Shown here piece after piece: positions 1-5,405 of a stretch of 5,440 nucleotides of DNA. Source of the DNA: Deltaproteobacteria bacterium (GTDB lineage Bacteria; Desulfobacterota; Desulfarculia; Adiutricales; Adiutricaceae); NCBI GenBank assembly GCA_031277995.1, contig JAITLH010000248.1:1-5440 (forward strand), given 5' to 3'. A program made the position numbers and the translations under genes. Below the pieces are notes generated by a model. The model did not search any database. It worked only from the letters and a program-made list of their open reading frames with translations, and was not told where the DNA came from. Within the stretch, counting starts at the first letter, position 1. Every line of letters begins with the position of its first letter.

Positions 1-41
1 CCGTAAACGGAACCGGACAAGCCAAACACCTTTAGGCGCAC
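1..41 (-). CDS. Possible 5' end of a gene running off the left edge
   Basis: An open frame enters the window edge on the minus strand, bounded upstream by an in-frame TGA at 63-65. A GTG at 39-41 follows an AAGGAGGG purine run, but the spacing is only about 2-3 bases, so a second in-frame GTG at 27-29 is also possible. From the first GTG the visible peptide is VRLKVFGLSGSVYG. The KVxGLSGS pattern resembles the N-terminus of NAD(P)H-dependent FMN reductase/flavodoxin-fold proteins (usually KVLGISGSPR), but the following P-R is absent and only 14 residues are visible. The family guess is therefore weak. If real, the AT-rich DNA to its right is its leader. Confidence 0.25.
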   Translation of the reverse strand, partial: MRLKVFGLSGSVY

Positions 42-375
42 CCCCTCCTTAGTCCCGTCGCTTCACTCCGCCCACCCGCAAATAAAGTTTCGACCAATAC
101 GGGATCTGAAAACCCGACAAACAAAATCAAACTGATTGATTACATTTCATGTGAAATTAATTGAATCATTATTGTGGCTAAGCGCTTGCCTCTTAGGTAT
201 TTTCTATAAAAAATTTCCATAAGATGACTAAATATTTTTAAGAATGTATAGTATTTAAAATCATGAAATAGTATTAAAAAATAATATTATTACAAAAAAA
301 TAAGCCGATTAAAATTTTTATAAAGAATAAGGGATCTAAACAGAACGTTGACGTTTTGGCTGGCTTAAGATTTTC
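42..375. other. Non-coding AT-rich spacer
   Basis: Apart from a GC-richer stretch up to about 110, this is AT-rich DNA with frequent stops in all frames. I see no gene in it. It holds the imperfect dyad at 133-168 and an inverted copy of the T-rich motif found in the neighbouring duplication: at 290-303, TTACAAAAAAATAA, the complement of a TTATTTTTTTGTAA form. No convincing -35/-10 pair was found for the candidate gene at the left edge. Confidence 0.6.
133..168. promoter_or_regulatory. Imperfect 36-bp dyad, possible operator
   Basis: The core is ATTTCA-TG-TGAAAT (144-157), and the outer arms TGATT (133-137) and AATCA (164-168) are also complementary. Thirteen of 17 arm positions match. It lies about 90 bases upstream of the possible GTG start at the left edge, a plausible position for a repressor or activator site. 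I do not recognise a specific regulator consensus, and such dyads arise by chance in AT-rich DNA. Confidence 0.3.
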
Positions 376-610
376 ATCCCAACCCCAATGCCGTAACTTA
401 TTTAATCGGCGAACGATTCAAGCCGCCCCCGGCACTTATTTTTGTAACAAAAATAATGATTATAATTTTTATCTCAAAACTTATTTTTGTAATTTTTGTT
501 ACAAATAGGTCAGCCCTAAGCTTGGCGCTTACCCCCTTGGGTTTTAACCATTTGAAGCGAAAGTTTTACTTTGATATTTGTTTGGCAATGATTGGAATTT
601 TTTTGGCCGG
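376..610. repeat. Tandem duplication, copy 1 (235 bp)
   Basis: This copy begins ATCCCAACCCCAATGCCG and is repeated almost exactly at 623-855, with 12 bases (611-622) between the copies. The copies differ by four substitutions and two one-base indels (one in a C run, one in a T run), about 97% identity. No terminal inverted repeats, target-site duplication or transposase is visible, so a local duplication is more likely than an insertion sequence; a non-autonomous mobile element cannot be excluded. The unit contains a 21-bp palindrome and a second T-rich stem-loop and encodes nothing convincing. Confidence 0.9.
436..456. repeat. 21-bp palindrome in copy 1
   Basis: The arms TTATTTTTGT (436-445) and ACAAAAATAA (447-456) are perfectly complementary around a single central A. 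The left-arm motif TTATTTTTGTAA recurs at 481-492 in direct orientation, where it forms a second stem TTTGTAA/TTACAAA (486-492 with 499-505, 6-base loop). This could be an operator, iteron or structured RNA; the sequence does not decide. Confidence 0.75.
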
Positions 611-622
611 GTTAAACATATA

Positions 623-855
623 ATCCCAACCCCAATGCCGTAACTTATTTAATCGGCGAACGATTCAAGCCGCCCCGGCACTTATTTTTGTAACAAAAAT
701 AATAATTATAATTTTTATCTCAAAACTTATTTTTGTAATTTTTGTTACGAATAGGTCAGCCCTAAGCTTGGCGCCTACCCCCTTGGGTTTTAACCATTTG
801 AAGCGAAAGTTTTACTTTGATATTTGTTTGGCAATGATTGGAATTTTTTGGTCGG
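623..855. repeat. Tandem duplication, copy 2 (233 bp)
   Basis: Near-identical direct copy of 376-610. The 21-bp palindrome is intact (682-702). One substitution (TTACAAA to TTACGAA at 745-751) breaks a pair in the second stem-loop. The high identity implies either a recent duplication or homogenisation between copies. Confidence 0.9.
682..702. repeat. 21-bp palindrome in copy 2
   Basis: Identical in sequence to the palindrome at 436-456, with the same downstream direct copy of TTATTTTTGTAA at 727-738. Each duplicated unit therefore carries two direct copies of the motif about 45 bases apart. Confidence 0.75.
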
Positions 856-1002
856 CCTAAATTGACGTTATCTCAAGGCCTAGGCCTGAACTTATTTAAA
901 TAACTTTTGTCAAGACAGTGTTTTTTTATTTTAATCTCAAAGAATACTGTTGTCGTAATTTTTATAAAAATTCGGTTGGTTATTTGCCCAGGCCAGGGCC
1001 GT
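856..1002. other. AT-rich spacer with short perfect palindromes
   Basis: This lies between the duplicated repeat and the UAA that closes the helicase extension. It contains three perfect palindromes: AGGCCTAGGCCT (876-887), TTATTTAAATAA (892-903) and AATTTTTATAAAAATT (957-972). None has the stem plus U-run arrangement of a rho-independent terminator on the minus strand. No gene is seen. Confidence 0.5.
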
Positions 1003-1299
1003 TTAATTGCCGTTTTGGTTAAATTTTACCAAGGTGACGTTGGGAAGGCCGGAGGAATTCGGAGCGTCGGTGGCGGTTGGGGGCGCGTTTGGGTTGGCGG
1101 GTTCGGGTAAGTCCGCCGGGGCGAGGGGGGCGTCAAAGCGCAGGTTTCTGGGGGTTTCGAAGCGATCGAACTGGACTTGGTAGGAAAACTCCTTTTCGCT
1201 AAGGGAGAGGATGGTGCCCGGGCCCCAGGAAGGGTGGATGACCTTTTGGCCTTGGGTGAAGGTGATTAAAGCGATTTGGTCCCCGCGTGGGACATAGGC
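1003..1299 (-). CDS. uvrD: In-frame C-terminal extension of the helicase beyond a UAG: Tudor-like domain
   Basis: Directly after the helicase UAG the same frame stays open for 98 codons to a UAA at 1003-1005. Codons at about 1260-1120 encode GQKVIHPSWGPGTILS followed by YQVQFDRF and LRFDAPLAP. This matches the Tudor-like domain that ends UvrD/PcrA helicases, whose usual pattern is G-x-x-V-x-H-P-x-(F/W)-G-x-G, then beta strands and a final LxxxxAPL-type strand; in the family it contributes to partner contacts such as RNA polymerase. A proline/alanine-rich tail follows. Third codon positions are mostly C or G, as in the helicase body, and there are no further stops or frameshifts. There is no ATG, GTG or TTG in frame before the domain, so independent translation is unlikely. 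With the body it totals 741 residues, the usual family length. Most likely it is a genuine part of the helicase, reached by UAG decoding or cut off by a very recent mutation or sequence error. Confidence 0.7.
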   Translation of the reverse strand, partial: AYVPRGDQIALITFTQGQKVIHPSWGPGTILSLSEKEFSYQVQFDRFETPRNLRFDAPLAPADLPEPANPNAPPTATDAPNSSGLPNVTLVKFNQNGN

Positions 1300-1310
1300 C
1301 TAGGGCGGGG
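1281..1310 (-). promoter_or_regulatory. Possible mRNA hairpin enclosing the helicase UAG
   Basis: On the minus strand CCCCGC (1310-1305) can pair with GCGGGG (1286-1281), giving six G-C pairs with an 18-base loop that contains the UAG (1300-1302). The loop also holds the self-complementary UAGGCCUA. There is no U-run after it, so it is not a terminator. Whether it affects termination or readthrough at the UAG is inference. Confidence 0.35.
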
Positions 1311-3228
1311 TGCCGGGATGGGTTAGGAGTTCAAGGTTATTTAGGCCCATCTCGTAGACGAATCTGGAGGTATGGGTAAAGGTGCCCTCATGGGTTCGGC
1401 CAGAGGAGTTGGCGAGGTAAAGCAGGGATCTGGCCCTGGTCATGGCCACGTAGCATAGGCGGCGTTCCTCGGTCATTTCCTCGGGGGTGTTGGCCCGTTT
1501 ACTCGGCAGGGAGCCTTCGGCCAGGCCGATTATAAACACCGCGTCAAATTCCAGGCCCTTGGCCGCGTGGATGGTCATGAGTTTGACGGTTTTTTCGGGG
1601 GCGTCGGAATCGACGTCGGTAAACAAGGCCGCTTGGGCCAGAAAATCATCGAGCGTGACCTCCGGATCCTTGCCAAAATCGGCCACGGCCCGTTTGAGTT
1701 CGGCGGCGTTGTCGAGCCTTTCTTGATCGCCTTGGAGCCGCAGGTAGGCTTCGTAACCGGTATCGTCCAAGAGTTTTTGGAAGAGATCGATTAGGGATAA
1801 TTGGCCAACCAGGGTTCTGAGGTTTTCGATGGCCCTCGCGTATTTGAGGGCCCCGGTCCTGGCCAGAATGGGCAAGTTAACCATTCCCAGGAGGGCCTCA
1901 TATAAGCTAGAGTTTTGGCGTTCGGCTTGTTTGGCGATTAGGGCCAGGGTTTTTTTGCCGATGCCTTTATTTGGCACCCTAATGGTCCGGCGAAAGGACA
2001 TGTCGTCGGCCGCGGTCAGCATGCGTAAATAGGAGATCATGTCTTTGATCTCCCTTCGGCCGTAAAAGGCCGTGCCGCTGTAAAGCCGATAGGGAATTTT
2101 TTCGCGAAAGAATTTTTCCTCAATGGTTCGGCTAAAGTGATGGGCCCGGTATATCACGGCTATTTGGTCGGCCGGAACGCCTTTGTCCATGATGTTTTTG
2201 ACGCGGTTGGCCACGAATTCGGCTTCGGCGTAGCGGTTTTTGGCGCGGAAAAATTTGGGTTTGGCGCCATTGGGCTTAAGGCCCACTTGCCGGTAAGGCA
2301 GTCTCTCGTCGTTGTGTTCGATTAACGAGCAGGTCGCGGCGATGATTTGATCCGTCGAGCGGTAATTGGTCGGAAGGCTAAGCCCCACCGAAGGCGTGTG
2401 GACCTCGGTAAAATCGATAAATTGTTTGACGTGGGAACCGCGCCAAGTGTAGATGGTCTGATCGGGATCGCCGACTATGAATAGGTTTTTATGGTAATCG
2501 GCCAGCAGGGCCATTAATTTATATTGGCGTTTACTGACGTCCTGAAATTCGTCAACCATGACATACTGAAGCCTTTTTTGCCATTTGTCCAAGACCTCGG
2601 CAAAGTTTTCCAAAATATGGGAAGCGAAGTTTATTAGGTCGTTAAAGTCAAGACCGTAAGATTGTTTTTGTTTATATAAATATCTTAAAAAAATGCCTTG
2701 ATCCCTGTCAACGGTATTTAAATAACTTTCTTTCAGTTCTTCATTATTTAGAAGGTTAAAACTACCAATATAAGAGTAAGAAAAAAGTTTTTTAGTTTCT
2801 ATTATAGTATCTAAAGCGGTCTTTATGGTGAGGTCAGACATATTTAAATTCATTTCCCCAAAAATTTGATCCATGATGTCTATTTGATCGTAATTATCAA
2901 GGACTATAAAGTTTTTTGGGTACCCCAGAACGTGGATGTCTTCTTTTAAAAGCCTCAGGCAAAACGAGTGGATGGTTGAGATGTAACCCAGATCCAGATC
3001 GCCTAGCGTCTCCCGGATCCTTTTTTTCATCTCGTTGGCCGCCTTGTTGGTAAAGGTAGCGCACAAAATGTTGGCCGGGCTTACCCCCAAGGTGTCCACG
3101 AGATAGGCGTAACGCCTGGTTAGGGTCCTGGTTTTTCCGGTTCCGGGACCGGCGATAACCCTTACCGCGCCTTCCGTGGTCGTGACCGCTTTAATTTGGT
3201 GGGGGTTAAGATCCGAGACGTGATCCAT
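1300..3228 (-). CDS. uvrD: UvrD/PcrA/Rep-family superfamily 1A DNA helicase, body to UAG
   Basis: ATP-dependent 3'-5' DNA helicase of repair and replication, 642 residues to the UAG. Visible motifs in order: Q motif LNPHQIKAV (7-15); Walker A AGPGTGKT (26-33, K32); motif Ia CATFTNKAANEMKKR (56-70); Ic STIHSF (84-89); Walker B VDEFQDV (225-231, D226, E227); motif III VGDPDQTIYTWRGS (252-265); motif IV NYRST (288-292); motif V TIHAAKGLEF (552-561); motif VI with VAMTRAR (594-600). The SRFVYEM segment at 621-627 normally precedes the C-terminal linker and Tudor-like domain, which here follow the UAG in frame. The ATG at 3226-3228 has GGA 7 bases upstream. UvrD, PcrA or Rep identity cannot be fixed by eye; the Tudor-like extension favours UvrD/PcrA. 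All catalytic motifs are intact, so it should be active if stable. Residues about 96-196 are encoded by markedly AT-rich DNA. Confidence 0.95.
   Translation of the reverse strand: MDHVSDLNPHQIKAVTTTEGAVRVIAGPGTGKTRTLTRRYAYLVDTLGVSPANILCATFTNKAANEMKKRIRETLGDLDLGYISTIHSFCLRLLKEDIHVLGYPKNFIVLDNYDQIDIMDQIFGEMNLNMSDLTIKTALDTIIETKKLFSYSYIGSFNLLNNEELKESYLNTVDRDQGIFLRYLYKQKQSYGLDFNDLINFASHILENFAEVLDKWQKRLQYVMVDEFQDVSKRQYKLMALLADYHKNLFIVGDPDQTIYTWRGSHVKQFIDFTEVHTPSVGLSLPTNYRSTDQIIAATCSLIEHNDERLPYRQVGLKPNGAKPKFFRAKNRYAEAEFVANRVKNIMDKGVPADQIAVIYRAHHFSRTIEEKFFREKIPYRLYSGTAFYGRREIKDMISYLRMLTAADDMSFRRTIRVPNKGIGKKTLALIAKQAERQNSSLYEALLGMVNLPILARTGALKYARAIENLRTLVGQLSLIDLFQKLLDDTGYEAYLRLQGDQERLDNAAELKRAVADFGKDPEVTLDDFLAQAALFTDVDSDAPEKTVKLMTIHAAKGLEFDAVFIIGLAEGSLPSKRANTPEEMTEERRLCYVAMTRARSLLYLANSSGRTHEGTFTHTSRFVYEMGLNNLELLTHPGTPP
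2641..2940 (-). other. AT-rich island inside the helicase gene (1B subdomain)
   Basis: My hand count gives 89 G+C in 300 bases (about 30%), against roughly 42-65% in sampled 60-base lines elsewhere in the gene. It encodes residues about 96-196, between motif Ic and Walker B, where the 1B subdomain is inserted in this family. The encoded segment is rich in I, N, K, Y and L. The frame is uninterrupted. Confidence 0.6.
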
Positions 3229-3247
3229 TGATTGGTCCGTTTTTTTA

Positions 3248-3325
3248 GCCGCCAGAATAAGCGGCCAGACTAAACCGCCGGCTTTGGCCGCCCGACTAAG
3301 CCGCCAGATTAGGCGGCTAGTCGGG
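3248..3325. repeat. Degenerate ~13-bp tandem repeat between the two genes
   Basis: About six imperfect units resembling GCCGCCAGACTAA run through the spacer: GCCGCCAGAATAA, GCGGCCAGACTAAA, then a weaker GC-rich unit, GCCGCCCGACTAA, GCCGCCAGATTAG and GCGGCTAGTCG. The array covers most of the 88-base spacer and extends over the synthase stop codon. Copies in opposite sense give rise to the hairpin at 3291-3325. Confidence 0.55.
3291..3325 (-). promoter_or_regulatory. Strong hairpin overlapping the thymidylate synthase stop codon
   Basis: In the transcript CCCGACUAGCCGCC pairs with GGCGGCUUAGUCGGG across a 6-base loop (UAAUCU): 14 pairs with one bulged U. The synthase UAG (3317-3319) is inside the 5' arm. 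GC-rich sequence follows with no U-run, so a rho-independent terminator is unlikely. It could stabilise the upstream 3' end or separate translation of the two genes. Confidence 0.6.
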
Positions 3326-4855
3326 AAGGCTTTTGTCTTGAACGTAAGGCGTTCCCAGGTGGAGGGCGCGCCAAGCCCGCTCCAATTGGCCGCCTAGGTA
3401 AAGGGCGTGGTAGGGATCGGAAAAGGCCTTGTTTTTGGCCAGTTTCCAACCGATCTCCGAGGGGTTTTTGCCGCCGTATTCGGCCAAAAGTTCCGAGGTG
3501 GGGGAATAATGAAAAACGGTTATGAGCTTTCGTTCATGGTCAACGGTAATTTTAAAAAACCCGTTGGGATCGTTTTTCATTTTAAAGGCCCGGGCTTCCC
3601 TGGCCTCGATTATTGAAAGCACTTGCGGCAGATCGGCGGGATCCAAAGAAAGGGACATGGAAAAAACGGTCAAGCGCCCGGGGCTAAGTTCATGTTCCTC
3701 GGTACGATCTTTACTCGCGTTGGCTTCATGGCAGACCCGTTTCATAAGGCCCTGCAGGCCCACGCAATTGATCGGCCAAGCCCTGGCTCCGTTATGGGAC
3801 CGAAACTGGGCGGTCATATGGACTTTGTCCAAGGCCTTTCGAAAAAAAACGGAGACCAGGCAAGGCGAATCGTGTCCGTCTGGGTCATTTTGGTTGTCCC
3901 ACAAGGTGGCGAAGGCGTGGCGGGAATCCCCGGCCTTGGCCAGATCCTTGGCCGCCCAGTCGATGAAGTCCACGTTAAAATAGCGCCGCATCCTATTCCC
4001 GTAGGTATAGGGAAGGCCTTGATCCAACTCCGGGCTAAGGAGCTGGACGCCGTATTCGTTTAGTTTTTCCTCGGAAACGTTTAATAGGGTTCGATCCTCG
4101 GCGGTGATGAGCGTCGGGTTTTCGATCACCGCCTTAAAATTCATGAGTTCCAGGCGCTCTTTCCCGTTTCTAAAGCGGACCGGAACCCCAAAACGGTGAA
4201 GCCTGGCCAAGATTTCGGCCCAGGTCTCGGTGATGGTCTCACCGGTAACGGCTTGGCTAAAGGTATCCGAGGGAAAAAGATCGACCTTTGGCTTTGGCAA
4301 GGGGATGATCTCGGGCCTTTCCCCGGGTTTGTCCCTTGGCCGATAGGCCTTAAATATGTCCGAGATTTGGGAAATTACCTCCGGGGTAATGGCCCCGGTC
4401 AGATCGAAAACTTCCGGTTTTTCCTTAAACATCTCCGGCAAAAGTAAACTGTCCATGGTATAGGAGGCCCCGGGGCCCTCGATAATCATCTTTTCGAGTT
4501 CCTCCAAATGACCGTCCTCAAAAACGTAGGTCTGGTTTTGTCCGGTTAACTTGACTTGGCTTTTAAAAAAAAGTTTTAGGTGATCGCTGGCCCCGGAAAA
4601 ATCCTTGCCGCAAAGAATCACGGTATCGATCTGCGGGTTATAGTGGATGTTTCGAAGCATGACGTTAAGGCCCCCGCCGTAAAGTCCGCCAATTAAGGCC
4701 AAAGGGCTTAGGGACGGATCCACCAACTCGGGCTTACGCTCCTCAATCCTCCGCTTTAGATATTCTACCGGCGTCCACAATGAGCACAGGGCTATCGTGC
4801 CTGAAGGGTTTAAGACGATGAGGTTTTTGGCTTCGATGGCCAAGCTAAAAAACAT
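3317..4855 (-). CDS. thyA: Thymidylate synthase (archaeal-like class) with extra N-terminal domain
   Basis: The C-terminal half (about 205-512) is a folate-dependent thymidylate synthase, methylating dUMP to dTMP. Visible signatures: SRHAFATLWD (311-320), catalytic-cysteine segment SPCLVSVFF (330-338, C332), phosphate-binding FRSH (351-354; R352, S353), and AWPINCVGL (359-367, N363). The spacing and PCL context fit the shorter archaeal-like synthases rather than E. coli ThyA. The residue after FRSH is Asn355, where the family usually has Asp. The N-terminal part (about 12-140), with LNPSGTIALCSLWTP and NPQIDTVILCGKD, resembles DUF4346/MtrA-subunit-like domains seen fused to such synthases; its role is unknown. 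Start: ATG at 4853-4855 with an in-frame TAA immediately upstream and AAGG 7 bases before it, so the N-terminus is well fixed. It ends with UAG; a second in-frame UAG (3296-3298) and a UAA (3245-3247) follow. The helicase lies 88 bases downstream. Confidence 0.88.
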   Translation of the reverse strand: MFFSLAIEAKNLIVLNPSGTIALCSLWTPVEYLKRRIEERKPELVDPSLSPLALIGGLYGGGLNVMLRNIHYNPQIDTVILCGKDFSGASDHLKLFFKSQVKLTGQNQTYVFEDGHLEELEKMIIEGPGASYTMDSLLLPEMFKEKPEVFDLTGAITPEVISQISDIFKAYRPRDKPGERPEIIPLPKPKVDLFPSDTFSQAVTGETITETWAEILARLHRFGVPVRFRNGKERLELMNFKAVIENPTLITAEDRTLLNVSEEKLNEYGVQLLSPELDQGLPYTYGNRMRRYFNVDFIDWAAKDLAKAGDSRHAFATLWDNQNDPDGHDSPCLVSVFFRKALDKVHMTAQFRSHNGARAWPINCVGLQGLMKRVCHEANASKDRTEEHELSPGRLTVFSMSLSLDPADLPQVLSIIEAREARAFKMKNDPNGFFKITVDHERKLITVFHYSPTSELLAEYGGKNPSEIGWKLAKNKAFSDPYHALYLGGQLERAWRALHLGTPYVQDKSLPD

Positions 4856-4949
4856 TTATCGACCTTGATCATCCTGGCCCCTGGCTAAAACTTTTTTTGG
4901 GCGGCCTGGACGCTGGTGACCAAAATAAAACTACTAATAAATTATCGAC
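4856..4949 (-). other. Leader of the thymidylate synthase gene
   Basis: These are the 94 bases between the small membrane reading frame and the synthase ATG. They contain the AAGG ribosome-binding site at 4863-4866. A GATAAT hexamer at 4941-4946 resembles a -10 element, but no acceptable -35 lies 16-18 bases upstream, so no promoter is called. No riboswitch-like structure was recognised. Confidence 0.4.
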
Positions 4950-5117
4950 TTATATACGACGCGAATTGATCGCATAGACCATAAGGCATATAACGCCAAA
5001 GGTTACGATAGCGAAAACCCAGAAAGCGTTAATAATTCCGGGCTTTAAAAATCGATTAAAGCCATCGGGTAAGGGCTGTAATGTAACCAAACCGCGAAAT
5101 ATGATTACTCTTTTCAC
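4950..5117 (-). CDS. Possible 55-residue single-pass membrane protein
   Basis: This frame is open from an in-frame TAA just upstream to a TAA at 4950-4952. From the GTG at 5115-5117 it encodes 55 residues: a basic start (KR), FRGLVTLQPLPDGFNRFLKP, then one strongly hydrophobic stretch (about 28-50, with AFWVFAIVTFGVICLMVYAI), ending NSRRI. This is the layout of a single transmembrane helix followed by a basic end. No Shine-Dalgarno sequence precedes the GTG, and no better start is visible, so it could instead be the remnant of a larger membrane protein. Its local G+C is higher than the surrounding DNA, which favours past or present coding. It ends 94 bases before the synthase ATG, same strand. 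The general shape recalls small oxidase subunits such as CcoQ, but I cannot assign a family. Confidence 0.35.
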   Translation of the reverse strand: MKRVIIFRGLVTLQPLPDGFNRFLKPGIINAFWVFAIVTFGVICLMVYAINSRRI

Positions 5118-5199
5118 AAAAATGGAAAGCGATAAATGTTATAATAACGTCGCGATCCCATTACTAAATAAATATAACGTTAAATAAACTTTTTTATTA

Positions 5200-5405
5200 T
5201 TAAAGATTTAATTTTACGATAAAGTTAAAAATTAAACTCTTTATTTCTAGTCTATAAAGGTGTAACGTATCTTCAAGTTTATCGATTTTATCAGTTATCG
5301 TGATATATTCTAAAATGGCCTCAATGTTAATTTTTAATTTGTTTTCTAATTGAACGATTTTTTTATAACTATATCTTTTTATTTGTCAAATTTTGCGTTT
5401 TCCAT
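5200..5405 (-). pseudogene. Possible small gene with a frameshift
   Basis: An ATG at 5403-5405 starts MENAKFDK and stops at TAA (5379-5381). In the -1 frame an open stretch continues from 5385 to a TAA at 5200-5202, with sequence such as IVQLENKLKINIEAILEYI and DKIDKLEDTLHLYRLEIKSL, a charged, probably helical pattern. That stretch has no ATG, GTG or TTG start. A one-base shift near CAAATAAAAAG would join them into about 67 residues. No Shine-Dalgarno sequence is visible. With DNA of about 20% G+C (my count 47/240 for 5161-5400) the composition itself favours I/K/N/L-rich chance frames, so this is tentative. Confidence 0.2.

Noticed and set aside
2..52. Plus-strand C-terminal fragment RKRNRTSQTPLGAPPP ending at a TAG
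   Set aside because: It is only 16 codons with no recognisable features; the minus-strand frame beside a purine-rich site is more plausible.
516..551. Short minus-strand peptide MVKTQGGKRQA, present in both repeat copies with one K-to-R change
   Set aside because: Eleven codons, no ribosome-binding site, and its conservation simply follows from the DNA duplication.
376..855. CRISPR array or insertion sequence
   Set aside because: There are only two long copies with a 12-base gap, no spacers, no terminal inverted repeats and no transposase or cas gene.
909..914. TTGACA (minus strand) as a -35 promoter element
   Set aside because: No acceptable -10 hexamer lies 16-18 bases downstream, and it points away from the helicase into the repeat region.
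907..1110. Plus-strand open frame of 67 codons starting at a TTG
   Set aside because: It is antisense to the helicase C-terminal extension, has no ribosome-binding site, and its Gly/Val-rich end mirrors the Pro/Ala-rich tail on the other strand.
1487..2325. Several plus-strand frames of 62-79 codons inside the helicase gene
   Set aside because: They are complementary-strand shadows of the helicase coding sequence with no independent signals.
3291..3325. Rho-independent terminator after thyA
   Set aside because: The stem is strong, but GC-rich sequence follows rather than a U-run, and the gene pair has the same orientation.
3522..4063. Plus-strand open frames of 146 and 153 codons inside thyA
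   Set aside because: They are antisense shadows of a clearly recognisable synthase, overlap each other, and lack family features and start signals.
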